In this document: one piece after another, positions 24,761 through 33,586 of the stretch
How the letters are laid out: the number at the start of each line of letters is the position of its first letter
How positions within the stretch are numbered: the first letter of the stretch is position 1
NCBI RefSeq assembly: GCF_002101555.1
Contig: NZ_LQOL01000068.1
Coordinates: forward strand, 1 to 64,000
DNA: 64,000 nt
Direction of reading: 5' to 3'
From: Mycolicibacterium canariasense
GTDB taxonomy: Bacteria; Actinomycetota; Actinomycetes; Mycobacteriales; Mycobacteriaceae
Made by a program: the position numbers and the translations under genes
Notes under the pieces: model-generated
Seen by the model: only the letters and a program-made list of their open reading frames with translations
What the model was told of the DNA's origin: nothing
The model's database searches: none

Positions 24761-26263
24761 GTGAGCGATCGCACCGGCTACGTTCCCCGCCGCACCAACC
24801 GGGTGCGCGACGGTGTCGCCGTCGCACTGCTGATCCTGGCGCTGCTGCTGCCGTGGAATCTGCGTTTCGGGCTCGGCATCCCCGGCAGCGGCGGATCGTT
24901 GTTCGTCGTCCTGATCGTCGCGACGGTGTCGGCCATCGGCGCCGCCGCGGTGCCGCATGTCGGCCCGCTCGGCGATATCCGGCGCGCCGCGCGGGTGCGG
25001 ATGCTGTTGTGTGCCCCTTACCTGCTGATGGTCGTCGTCTTCGTCGGCTACCACCTGGCGCAGACGGTGCAGCACGGCGGCACCGGAGCGGTGCCGCCCG
25101 GCATCGGGCCGGGCATGCTGCTCGGGGTGGCCGGGGCGCTGTTGGCCGCCCAACCGCCGATCACGTCGATCACCATCGAGGACAACGGTTTTCGGCGTTG
25201 GTATGCGACCGCGCGGGTCATCGGTTTCGTGTCGATCGCGTTGGCGACGCTGTCGGTGGCTTTCAACCTGTATTGGCGGTTGCGGTACCTGTTCGTCACC
25301 GAAGGTGCCTTCGGAGGGCATGACATCGCCGTTGTCGTCACCACCCTGCTGTACGGCGTCGAGGCGTTGATCGCCGTGGTCATAGCCTCACGCTGGTTGA
25401 CGGAGCGGACCGCGGCGGCGCGTCTGGCGACGACGGCGCTCGGCGCGGCGGGCGCTATCGCCGCCACGCTGACCTGGATCAGCGGTATCGGCCGCGATAT
25501 CGATGCGTTCCACGGCATCGCCGAGAACACCTCGACCGCGGCCATCGGCTACGAGGGCTACCTCGCCTGGGCCGCGGTGGCCGGAATCGTCGCGCCGACA
25601 ACGTTGTACGCCGTCTTCCTGATCAAGCCGCCGACCATCGGTGCCTACCGCGGTGCCGCACAGAAATGCCTGACGCTCATCGCGTTCTGGGCGTTCGCGT
25701 CCGCCGCCCTGCGCGTGGTCGACTATCTGGTCGCGCTGTCCTTGCAGCTGCCCCGAGCGCTGTACGACAGCGTTGCGATGACGGCGTTCAACCTGGTCAC
25801 CGCCGTCATCGCGCTGTGGCTGCACCGCAACCTCGGCAGTGCGGTGGTGGCGGCCGCGTTCAGCGGCGTGTTGTTCGTCTTCAGCATCGCCAATGTGGCG
25901 ATCGGGGTGGCGCTGGCGCCGCGGTATGCCACCCCGGCGCCCGAGGCCGTCTACGGCAACAACCTGGCTCAGCAGATCACCAGCACCTTCGATGTGACCA
26001 TCGTCGTGCTGAGCCTGATCATGCTGGTCGTCGTCCTGTTCACCGGCCCGTTGGCGGGGTTGGTGATCCGGCGGCGCACCCCACCACCGCCCGATCCGGT
26101 CGTCGAGCCGCCCACCGTCGTGCAACCCCAGCAGGCCACCATGCCGAGAATCGTGCGGCGTCAGGATGACCGGACGACGGTGCTGGAAGCGCCGGAGACC
26201 ACCGCGCTGGACGCCCCGACCCAGACGCTGCGCATCCAGCGCAGGCCGACGAAACCGCGCTGA
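24761..26263 (+). CDS. Polytopic membrane protein with charged C-terminal tail
   Basis: This 500-residue protein has about ten hydrophobic helices between residues 20 and 440. It ends in a proline-rich, Arg-rich cytosolic tail (PPPPDPVVEPPTVV and repeated Thr-Val-Leu-Glu-Ala motifs). I do not recognise a functional family beyond mycobacterial conserved membrane protein. GTG at 24761 has GGAAGGA about ten bases upstream; frames upstream of it run antisense through the neighbouring gene and are rejected. It is divergent from the DUF7159-like gene (129-bp gap) and convergent with tspO (3-bp gap). Confidence 0.75.
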   Translation: MSDRTGYVPRRTNRVRDGVAVALLILALLLPWNLRFGLGIPGSGGSLFVVLIVATVSAIGAAAVPHVGPLGDIRRAARVRMLLCAPYLLMVVVFVGYHLAQTVQHGGTGAVPPGIGPGMLLGVAGALLAAQPPITSITIEDNGFRRWYATARVIGFVSIALATLSVAFNLYWRLRYLFVTEGAFGGHDIAVVVTTLLYGVEALIAVVIASRWLTERTAAARLATTALGAAGAIAATLTWISGIGRDIDAFHGIAENTSTAAIGYEGYLAWAAVAGIVAPTTLYAVFLIKPPTIGAYRGAAQKCLTLIAFWAFASAALRVVDYLVALSLQLPRALYDSVAMTAFNLVTAVIALWLHRNLGSAVVAAAFSGVLFVFSIANVAIGVALAPRYATPAPEAVYGNNLAQQITSTFDVTIVVLSLIMLVVVLFTGPLAGLVIRRRTPPPPDPVVEPPTVVQPQQATMPRIVRRQDDRTTVLEAPETTALDAPTQTLRIQRRPTKPR

Positions 26264-26266
26264 GGG

Positions 26267-26764
26267 TCAGCGGCGCCGGTTGAGCACCCAGATGTGCGTC
26301 GACAACACGGTCGCGAACGCGCACCACAACGGGTAGAGCCCCAGCGGCGCCGCCTTGGCCCCGTTCACCCGGGTGGCGCGCCGGGTGAGGTCGGCACTGC
26401 TGACGGTCAGCGCTCCCGCCGCCAGTGCCGCGGTGCCCAGCTTGCGCCGGCTGAAGAAGATCCACGACCAGCCGGCGTTGAGGGCGAGGTTGCCGACGAG
26501 CGCGGCCAGGTAGGCCCTGCGCTGGGTGGTCTCGCCGCGGGCCGCCAGCGCGTCCAGCGCCGTAGCCGAAGTCACGGCGATATCGGTGTAGAGGATCGGC
26601 CAGACGATCGGAAAGGCTTGGCGCGGAGGCTGATACCGCGGCTTGCGCAGATTTTCGTACCAGGACGACTGGGCCGGCCGGCTGGCCAGACCGCCGATCA
26701 CCGCGGTGGCCGCGACGGCGGCCGTCGATGCAAGCTTGGTGCCGATCGCCATGCCGACCACCAT
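26267..26764 (-). CDS. TspO/MBR-family membrane protein
   Basis: This 165-residue protein of the TspO (peripheral benzodiazepine receptor) family has five transmembrane helices. Family signatures are SSWYENLRKPRYQPPRQAFPIVWPILYT and LALNAGWSWIFF. Family members bind tetrapyrroles and are tied to porphyrin and stress handling. Two starts are possible, ATG at 26764 or 26752; neither has a strong ribosome-binding site. It lies 12 bp downstream of the flippase/kinase-like gene boundary on the opposite side and is convergent with the polytopic membrane protein gene. Confidence 0.88.
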   Translation of the reverse strand: MVVGMAIGTKLASTAAVAATAVIGGLASRPAQSSWYENLRKPRYQPPRQAFPIVWPILYTDIAVTSATALDALAARGETTQRRAYLAALVGNLALNAGWSWIFFSRRKLGTAALAAGALTVSSADLTRRATRVNGAKAAPLGLYPLWCAFATVLSTHIWVLNRRR

Positions 26765-26776
26765 ACGGGCGCCGCG

Positions 26777-29164
26777 TCAGATCATGTCGTTACGGGTCAG
26801 CCACCGCATCACCGGCCAGCCGACGAACACGGGCAGCCAGCACGTCAGGACCCGATACAGCAGCACCGACGGCACCCCGATCGCCGCGGGGACCCCGAAG
26901 GCGGCCAGACCACCGATCAGCGCGGCCTCCACCGCTCCGACACCGCCCGGTGTGGGAGCGGCCGACGCGAGTGTCCCGCCGACCATGGTGACCACCGTGA
27001 CGGTGACGAACGACGTGTCACCGCCGAAGGCCTCGACGCTCGCCCACAGCGCCAGGGCGGCGCCGAGCGTGGTCCCGGCCGCGCCCAGCACGATGAGGCC
27101 CAACCGTTTGGGCTCCCGGGACAACTCGATCAGGTCGCCGGTGACCTCCTTGAGTTTCGGTCGCAGCGACGACGCCAGCCAACGCCGCAGCTTGGGCACC
27201 GCCAGGAACATCCCGATCAGCCCGAGGGCCACGCCGGCGGCCAGATACAGCACCGTCGCGCTCGGGACGAAATGCGACAGGTTCGCCGACGCGCCGGCGA
27301 TGGTGGTGAACAGGATCAGCAGCAGTACGTGCACGATCACCTGCACGGTCTGCTGCAGCGCCACCGCCGCCGTGGCGCGCAGCGGGGTGAGCCCGGCCTT
27401 CTGCAGGAAGCGGGCGGACAGAGCGAGGCCGCCGACGCCGGCCGGGGTGGTGGTGGCCGCGAAGGTGTTGGCCACCTGCATGATCGACAGGTTGCGGAAG
27501 CTCACCAGTCCGTCGGCGCAGGCCCACAGCGCCGCGGCGGCACCGACGTAGGTCAGCGCCGACACCATCAGCCCCAGCAGCGCCCACCACCAATTGGCCG
27601 AGCCCAACTCGGAGAAGAAGGTCGGCACCGTGCTGATGAACGGATAGGCGACGTAGACCAGCGCGACCAGCAGCACCAGCTGGATGACCTGGACGCGAGT
27701 GAAGCGGGTGATGGTCTCGGGCCGGATCTGGCCGGCGCCGGTCTGGTCCTGCACCTGCTCGCGGGCCGCCTTGATCACGTCCGAGGCATCCGGCACGTGC
27801 TCGCGGATCCGCTTGGGTACCGCCGATTTGGTGAGCCTGCGCGACGCGGTCAGCACGGTGTCCCGGCCGAAGGCGTCGATCGCGGCGGCGACGGCGGTCG
27901 AGGCGCCGTACAGCGCCGTGGTGGTCACCAGGAGATGCGCGATATCGGACTGCAGCTGCTGTTCGGTGGCGCCGTATTCGGCATAGGCGAAGCCGCCGAA
28001 GCGCACCGCGCCGTCGTCGACGGTGATCTCCTTGGCCCGCAGATCACCGTGCGAGATGCCGTGTTGGTGCAGTGCGCTCAGGGCCGTCCAGACCTCACCG
28101 GCGGTCGCGACATCGGCCGTCAGGGCGGCACCGCGCGCGGGTTTGCGGGCGTACAGCGTCCAGCCGCGATCCAGGGCGGCCATTGCGACCGTGGACGTGT
28201 TCGCCAAGCCCAGGTCGCCGATGGCGATCGCCATCAGCGCCCGGTGCTCGACGGCGCGCCGCATCGACGTCTGCAGGGGAGCGGTCTCGTCGTCGCGCAG
28301 CCGGAACTTGATCCACAGCTGACGCAGGGCACCACCGCTGCGCTGGTTCGGCCCGTACAGCTCGGCCACCGCGGTGGCGTCGGAGCTGGTGGCCGCCAGC
28401 ACCAGCGGTCCCGGGCCGGGCGGGTGGATGACGGCCAGGGACGTCGCCACGAACCCGCGCCGGTCCAGCGCCCGGATCGCACCGTCCAGCGGGACTTCCA
28501 GGGCCGGTGTCCCGACCACCCAGACCACCAGTGCGCCGACGAACCAGCCGACCGCCAGCCCGAGCAGCGAGCGGGCCGGCACCACGGCGCTGACCACCAG
28601 ATGAATCGGCACGAATGCCAGCAGCAGCGTCCACCACCACCGCCGCAGGCGCCGCGACAGCCACGGCCCCGACACCGTGAGCACCGCGGCCAGCAGCGCG
28701 ATCCAGCGGGGATCGTCGAGGAACTGGGACAGCTGGGTGTCCAGCCGGTCGGACAGGTCGAAATGCCACTGCGGAGCGGCGATGCCGTTACCGGAGATGG
28801 ACAGCGACAACACCGCCAGCAGGCCCGCCGCGGCGTAGGCACCCAGCAGTTTCATCTGCCGGGACAACACCAGGCTGACCAGGATGACGAACGGCAGCGC
28901 CAGGATCGCCACGCCGTAGGCCAGGTAGACCAGGTTGGACTGGGTCGGCGTGAGCACGCCGATGATCTCCGACACCGACCGCTCCAGGGCCACCCAGTCG
29001 TTGCGGGTGATCAGTGAGCTGGTGATGACGGTGGCCAGGAACAACGCGGCGAGCATCAGCCGCAGGATGTCGTTGGTGCGCCTGGTCAACGGTTGCAGCA
29101 GGCTCCCGGTGACACTGATGTCCCGGCCGTCGACACGCACGTGGACAACGTAACCGCTCGTCAT
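26777..29164 (-). CDS. Flippase-like (YbhN/LPG-synthase TM) protein with embedded kinase-like domain
   Basis: This 795-residue membrane protein has an N-terminal block of ~6 helices (about 30-240) and a soluble, protein-kinase-like segment (about 250-470) with GISHGDLRAKEITVDDG and RFGGFAYAEYG in place of HRD and DFG. The C-terminal helices (about 500-790) match the lysylphosphatidylglycerol-synthase transmembrane/flippase family (TTTPAGVGGLALSARFL, APTPGGVGAVEAALIGGL). The kinase-like motifs retain HGDL but not a canonical DFG, resembling aminoglycoside-phosphotransferase or pseudokinase folds. No lysyl-transferase domain is present. ATG at 29164 is the likely start, with a weak ribosome-binding site. 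It probably moves or senses a lipid at the membrane. Confidence 0.8.
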   Translation of the reverse strand: MTSGYVVHVRVDGRDISVTGSLLQPLTRRTNDILRLMLAALFLATVITSSLITRNDWVALERSVSEIIGVLTPTQSNLVYLAYGVAILALPFVILVSLVLSRQMKLLGAYAAAGLLAVLSLSISGNGIAAPQWHFDLSDRLDTQLSQFLDDPRWIALLAAVLTVSGPWLSRRLRRWWWTLLLAFVPIHLVVSAVVPARSLLGLAVGWFVGALVVWVVGTPALEVPLDGAIRALDRRGFVATSLAVIHPPGPGPLVLAATSSDATAVAELYGPNQRSGGALRQLWIKFRLRDDETAPLQTSMRRAVEHRALMAIAIGDLGLANTSTVAMAALDRGWTLYARKPARGAALTADVATAGEVWTALSALHQHGISHGDLRAKEITVDDGAVRFGGFAYAEYGATEQQLQSDIAHLLVTTTALYGASTAVAAAIDAFGRDTVLTASRRLTKSAVPKRIREHVPDASDVIKAAREQVQDQTGAGQIRPETITRFTRVQVIQLVLLVALVYVAYPFISTVPTFFSELGSANWWWALLGLMVSALTYVGAAAALWACADGLVSFRNLSIMQVANTFAATTTPAGVGGLALSARFLQKAGLTPLRATAAVALQQTVQVIVHVLLLILFTTIAGASANLSHFVPSATVLYLAAGVALGLIGMFLAVPKLRRWLASSLRPKLKEVTGDLIELSREPKRLGLIVLGAAGTTLGAALALWASVEAFGGDTSFVTVTVVTMVGGTLASAAPTPGGVGAVEAALIGGLAAFGVPAAIGVPSVLLYRVLTCWLPVFVGWPVMRWLTRNDMI

Positions 29165-29310
29165 GCCAAGCACGGGTACCGGCGCCACGTGAGATGCAGC
29201 TGATTTCCGGCTGACACGTGACGACAATTTTGCCACTGTGATGTAGCTTCGATCGACACTGAGACTCAGCCAAGAACGCGACACAGGGGCCAGCGCCGAG
29301 AGGGAACACG

Positions 29311-31068
29311 GTGGACGCGACACCTTTCGGGCATTATCAGCTTCGGGAGTTGATCGGTCGCGGCGGGATGGGCGAGGTCTACCAGGCCTACGACACCCGG
29401 ACCAAACGGGTCGTCGCGCTCAAGGTGTTGCCACCCAACCTTGCGCTGGACGCCACCTTCCAGGCCCGGTTCCGGCAGGAATCGCAGGCCGCGGCGGGTG
29501 TGAACGATCCGCACGTGGTGCCGATCCACGGCTTCGGTGAGATCGACGGGCGGCTCTACCTGGACATGCGGCTGATCGAGGGGCGCACCCTCGGCGCCAT
29601 CCTGGCCGACGCCGACAAACCGCTGGAGCCCGAGTTCGCGGTCACGGTGATCGAGCAGGTGGCCTCGGCGTTGGACGCCGCGCACAGACAGGACCTGATC
29701 CACCGCGATGTCAAACCGTCCAACATCCTCATCACCAAGCAGGACTTCGCGTATCTGATCGACTTCGGCCTGGCCCGGGTGGCCGGTGAGGTCGGAATGA
29801 CGACGGCGGGCAGCACGCTGGGCACGCTGGCCTACATGGCTCCCGAACGGTTCGACGGTGGCCAGGCCGACCCGCGGGCCGACATCTACGCGCTGACGTG
29901 CGTGCTCTACGAATGTCTCACCGGGACGCGGCCGTATCCCGCCGACAGTCTGGAGCAGCAGATCGCCGGGCACATGGTCGCCCCGCCGCCGAAACCGTCG
30001 GCGGTCGATCCCCGGCTGCAGCCCTTCGACGAGGTGATCGCCAAAGGCATGGCGAAGAAGCCGGGTAAGCGCTACCAGACCGGCGCCGAGTTGGCGGCCG
30101 CCGCCCGGCGGGCGGTGCACACCCCGGCGCGGGTGACCGGTTCGGGGCGGCATTCGGTGCAGCGCGGTGCCGGTCGCCGGGTGCCGCAGCGTGCGTTGTT
30201 GGCGGCCGGGGTGCTGGTGTTGGTGGGAGCCAGCGCCGTAGCCGCGTGGAAATGGTGGGACCCGGACAAGGTGGTGGCCCCCGACGGGCCGCCCGGATCG
30301 GTCGCCGCGATCGCCGCGACGGTGCCCGCCGACATCCGCGACGCCGGCAAACTGGTGATCGGGGTGAACGTGCCTTACGCGCCCAACGAGTTCAAGAATT
30401 CGGCCGGTGAGATCGTCGGCTTCGACGTCGACCTGATGAACGCGGTGGCGCGCACCCTCGGGCTGACACCCGAGTATCGCGAGACCGAATTCGACCAGAT
30501 CATCCCTTCCGTTCAAAGCGGCGCGTTCGACGTCGGGATGTCCTCGGTCACCGACACGCGCGAGCGCCAGCGGCTGGTCGACTTCGTGACCTATTTCGAG
30601 GCGGGCACCTTGTGGGCTCAGCGCGCCGGTGCGACGGTCCGCCCGGATTCGGCATGCGGGTTGCGAATCGGTGTGGCGGCCAGTGTGATTCAGGAGACCG
30701 TCGAGATTCCGGCCAAGAGTGACCAATGCGTCGCGGCCGGCCTGGCCCCGATCGAGAAGGTGGTCTACAACCGGCAGGACGACGTGACGGCGGCCCTGAT
30801 CGCCGGTGATGTCGTTGCCATGTCGGCGGATTCGCCGGTAACGGGTTTCGCCATCAAGCTCAGCGGCGGCGCTCTCGTTCCCGCCGGCGACGTGTTCGAT
30901 GCGGCGCCCTACGGCTGGCCGGTGGCCAAAGGCTCACCGTTGGCGCAGTCGCTGATGCAGGCGTTGGCACACCTGATCTCCACCGGCGAGTACAAGACGA
31001 TCGCCACCATGTGGGGTGTGGAGAAGGGGATGGTGGCCGAGCCCGTGCTGAACGGGGCCGTGCGTTAG
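29311..31068 (+). CDS. Receptor Ser/Thr protein kinase fused to a periplasmic solute-binding domain
   Basis: This 585-residue one-protein receptor has a cytosolic Hanks-type kinase (about 8-270) with GRGGMGEVY, Lys38 in VALKVLP, HRDVKPSNIL, DFGLARV and APERFDG. A basic juxtamembrane segment and one transmembrane helix (about 293-315) follow. The extracellular family-3 solute-binding domain (about 340-580) has VIGVNVPYAPNEFKN, GFDVDLMNAVARTLG, PSVQSGAFDVGMSSVTDT and two cysteines. Such domains usually bind amino acids for ABC transporters, so the kinase probably phosphorylates targets when a nutrient or signal binds outside. GTG at 29311 has GAGAGGG upstream. It is divergent from the flippase-like gene and overlaps a small convergent gene at its stop. 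Confidence 0.93.
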   Translation: MDATPFGHYQLRELIGRGGMGEVYQAYDTRTKRVVALKVLPPNLALDATFQARFRQESQAAAGVNDPHVVPIHGFGEIDGRLYLDMRLIEGRTLGAILADADKPLEPEFAVTVIEQVASALDAAHRQDLIHRDVKPSNILITKQDFAYLIDFGLARVAGEVGMTTAGSTLGTLAYMAPERFDGGQADPRADIYALTCVLYECLTGTRPYPADSLEQQIAGHMVAPPPKPSAVDPRLQPFDEVIAKGMAKKPGKRYQTGAELAAAARRAVHTPARVTGSGRHSVQRGAGRRVPQRALLAAGVLVLVGASAVAAWKWWDPDKVVAPDGPPGSVAAIAATVPADIRDAGKLVIGVNVPYAPNEFKNSAGEIVGFDVDLMNAVARTLGLTPEYRETEFDQIIPSVQSGAFDVGMSSVTDTRERQRLVDFVTYFEAGTLWAQRAGATVRPDSACGLRIGVAASVIQETVEIPAKSDQCVAAGLAPIEKVVYNRQDDVTAALIAGDVVAMSADSPVTGFAIKLSGGALVPAGDVFDAAPYGWPVAKGSPLAQSLMQALAHLISTGEYKTIATMWGVEKGMVAEPVLNGAVR

Positions 31069-31175
31069 AGCTTCTTGGGTTCGTCGGCCTGGCCGGCGCG
31101 TTTGATGGCGCGTTTCTCCTTGAGGGACTTACCGGATTTCTTGGTCATGCTCTGACGCGGAGACTTGTCGGCCAT
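31065..31175 (-). CDS. Small basic protein, 36 residues
   Basis: This short Lys/Arg-rich protein (MADKSPRQSMTKKSGKSLKE at the start) has no hydrophobic segment. ATG at 31175 is preceded by AGAGGGG with five bases of spacing, a good ribosome-binding site. Its stop overlaps the stop of the receptor-kinase gene on the other strand. I recall similar short basic proteins as conserved hypotheticals in mycobacteria; a nucleic-acid-binding role is a guess from composition. Confidence 0.65.
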   Translation of the reverse strand: MADKSPRQSMTKKSGKSLKEKRAIKRAGQADEPKKL

Positions 31176-31327
31176 GGTGGACCCCTCTGATGTGGGGGCC
31201 TGTGGCGGTCCCGGTCCCTCGACCATACACGTTGACACGGTCCGAGCTTCGGCGTTGACTGGAGTCACAGCCGACCGATTTTATTGGCATTTCGCGATTT
31301 TCGTGTTGGCGATGTAGAGAGACCGTG

Positions 31328-31522
31328 ATGACGCACATTGCCGAACCCCGTGTCATCGGTAACCATGCCGACATGGGCCCCTCCATTCGCCCGGACGTAC
31401 CGGAGGTGAAGGGTGCCCAGGAGCTGCGCCCCGATGCCTCCGACACCAATGCCGACCAAGCCACCTGGGATTCCGAGGGCGGCGCCCTCCGGCCGGACGA
31501 TGTCCTAGTCGGCCGACCGTAG
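31328..31522 (+). CDS. Possible small acidic protein, 64 residues
   Basis: A frame of 64 codons with ATG at 31328, AGAGAG about eleven bases upstream, and moderately GC-rich third positions (about three-quarters G or C). The product is acidic and has no recognisable domain. Its last 18 bases overlap the convergent NYN gene. The remaining ~150 bp between it and the small basic gene shows nothing identifiable. I include it as a weak candidate; it could be an untranslated region. Confidence 0.3.
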   Translation: MTHIAEPRVIGNHADMGPSIRPDVPEVKGAQELRPDASDTNADQATWDSEGGALRPDDVLVGRP

Positions 31523-32374
31523 CCGCACCAGTCGGGTCGTGGAGCTCTCATCCAGCTCGACGGTGTCGGACCGTGATCGCAGAAAGTCACTGAAAGACCG
31601 GAACCCCAACGATTTTTCGCTGAACGACGGATCCATCCGCTTCATCTGAGCCTTCACCGCGGAGTTGTGCAGCCAGTCGACATCGTCCTTTTCCAGGCCG
31701 ATCTGCAGTGCCCGGGTGAGTAACGCGGTGGCGGCAGCTTGGGGATCCGGTGCCGCGGGTTCGGCCGGATCGGATTTCTTGGTGCGCCGGACCGGGCCGC
31801 TGGGCTCGGCGGTCGGCGTCGGCACGAACGCCGGCACGCCGGGCAGCGCGTCGTAGACCACGAACTCGTCACAAGCGGCGGCCAGGGCACGGCTGGAGGA
31901 CCCGGCGACCCCGATACCGACGACGTAGCGGCCGAGCCGTTTGCAGCGCTGGGCGAGCGGGATGTAATCGGAGTCGCCTGCCACGATCACGACGTGCGTC
32001 AGGTCGGGCAGCCGGAACATGTCCTCGACGGCGTCGACGGCCAGTCGGATGTCTGCGCCGTTCTTGCCGTAGGCCGCCGCGGGGAACAACTGGACCAGAT
32101 CGACCGCCCGCCCCACCAGCTGCTGGCGATAGCCGGCGTTGACGTCTGCCGACCAGTCGGCATATGCGCGGGTGAGTACCAGGGTTCCGAATGACGACGC
32201 GAAATCCAGCACTGCCCCGACATCGACGGTGGCTCTGGCCAGATGATCCGGTTGCAGACCTTTGGCTTTGTCACGCTGAAAGGAATTGCGCCCGTTGACC
32301 TGGTCGTATCTCGATATCACGATATTGTCGAAGTCGAGGTAGACCGCGACTCGGGTGGCGGAGACGTCTGTCAT
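31505..32374 (-). CDS. NYN/LabA-type ribonuclease-like protein with OST-HTH (LOTUS) domain
   Basis: This 289-residue protein has an N-terminal NYN (PIN-like) nuclease domain (about 8-165) with acidic metal-site residues in AVYLDFDNIVISRY, DIRLAVDAVEDMF and VIVAGDSDYIPLAQRC. A Pro/Ala linker and a C-terminal OST-HTH/LOTUS RNA-binding domain (about 210-285, ending SLGFRSFSDFLRSR) follow. The fusion suggests RNA processing or decay. ATG at 32374 follows the conserved MTDVSATRVAVYLDFDN pattern; longer frames enter the divergent promoter. It is divergent from the fatty-acid desaturase gene, 120 bp away. Confidence 0.9.
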   Translation of the reverse strand: MTDVSATRVAVYLDFDNIVISRYDQVNGRNSFQRDKAKGLQPDHLARATVDVGAVLDFASSFGTLVLTRAYADWSADVNAGYRQQLVGRAVDLVQLFPAAAYGKNGADIRLAVDAVEDMFRLPDLTHVVIVAGDSDYIPLAQRCKRLGRYVVGIGVAGSSSRALAAACDEFVVYDALPGVPAFVPTPTAEPSGPVRRTKKSDPAEPAAPDPQAAATALLTRALQIGLEKDDVDWLHNSAVKAQMKRMDPSFSEKSLGFRSFSDFLRSRSDTVELDESSTTRLVRLRSAD

Positions 32375-32494
32375 GGGTCCAGTGTTGCCCATGGGGTCGT
32401 GCCGTGGCGAGGACGGCGGCCGGGGCCTACGCTGGCGGCAACGCATTCGAGTGGCCCGGATCTCGCAGCCGCGCTCAGACGGACTGGGAATCAG

Positions 32495-33586
32495 GTGGCA
32501 ATCAGCGATATCGCGGCGTACGCGAACATGAGTCCGGCGGACGTCGAGGCGTTCGGGGCCGAGCTCGACAACATTAGGGCTGACGTCGAGGAGTCCCTCG
32601 GTGCCCGTGACGCGGCCTATATCCGTCGCGTCATCGCATTCCAGCGTGGCCTCGACATCGTGGCCCGCCTGGCGATCGCCACAACCAGGTCCAGGGCCGG
32701 CTGGGTGGCCGCGACGGCGGCACTGGCGTACGCGAAATCCGTTGAGAACATGGAGATCGGGCACAACGTCTCGCACGGCCAATGGGATTGGATGAACGAT
32801 CCGGAGATCCATTCGACCACCTGGGAGTGGGATATGGTGGCTCCGTCGGCGCACTGGCGGTACTCGCACAACTATCGGCATCACGTGTTCAGCAATGTCC
32901 TGGGTGTCGACGATGACCTGGGGTTCGGGGTGCTTCGGGTCACCAGCGACCAAGCCTGGAAGCCCGAGCATCTGCTACAGCCGCTGCGAAACCTCTTGCT
33001 GGCCACCATCTTCGAATGGGGCATAGCCCGGCACGGGTACCACTCCGAACGAGCGGCGGCCAGCACCGATGCCGGTCGGCGCGAGGTGACACGGACCATG
33101 CTCGCCAAGATCGGCCGTCAGGTCAGCAAGGACTATGTCATCTTGCCGGCCCTCGGTCTGCGCCGGTGGCGCCGGGTGCTGGCGGCCAACGTCAGCGCCA
33201 ACCTGCTGCGGAACCTCTGGACATACCTGGTGATCTTCTGCGGGCATTTCCCCGACGGCGTCCAAACCTTCACGCCGGAGTCCGTGCAGGACGAGACCAG
33301 GGCAGAGTGGTACCTGCGGCAGATGCTCGGCGCGGCGAACTTCGACGCCGGCCCGCTGTTGGCATTTTCCAGCGGCAATCTGTCCTATCAGATCGAGCAT
33401 CATCTGTTCCCGGACCTGCCGAGCAACCACTACGCGAGGATCAGTGTGCGGGTGCGCCAACTGTGCGAGAAGTACGGCCTCGCCTACACCACCGGGTCGT
33501 TGCCTCGGCAGTATCTGCAGACGGTGCGGGCGAACTTCCGGCTCGCGCTGCCCGACGACATCGGCGGGCGGTGGCACGCTCGGTGA
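32495..33586 (+). CDS. Membrane fatty-acid desaturase (DesA3-like)
   Basis: This 363-residue non-haem di-iron desaturase inserts double bonds into acyl chains using O2 and a flavoprotein partner. Three histidine boxes are present: HNVSHGQW, HNYRHH and QIEHHLF, with the PEIHSTTWEWD context of the mycobacterial group. It is shorter than DesA3 as I remember it but has all boxes. GTG at 32495 is chosen to match the family start (AISDIAAYANMSPADVE). Its stop overlaps the GTG of the GAF-ANTAR gene (GTGA), so the two are translationally coupled. It probably adjusts membrane or mycolate precursors. Confidence 0.9.
   Translation: MAISDIAAYANMSPADVEAFGAELDNIRADVEESLGARDAAYIRRVIAFQRGLDIVARLAIATTRSRAGWVAATAALAYAKSVENMEIGHNVSHGQWDWMNDPEIHSTTWEWDMVAPSAHWRYSHNYRHHVFSNVLGVDDDLGFGVLRVTSDQAWKPEHLLQPLRNLLLATIFEWGIARHGYHSERAAASTDAGRREVTRTMLAKIGRQVSKDYVILPALGLRRWRRVLAANVSANLLRNLWTYLVIFCGHFPDGVQTFTPESVQDETRAEWYLRQMLGAANFDAGPLLAFSSGNLSYQIEHHLFPDLPSNHYARISVRVRQLCEKYGLAYTTGSLPRQYLQTVRANFRLALPDDIGGRWHAR

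Noticed and set aside
26294..29017. A 900-codon plus-strand frame opposite tspO and the flippase-like gene
   Set aside because: It is antisense to two genes with clear membrane-protein families and encodes Gln/Arg/His-rich sequence without a domain.
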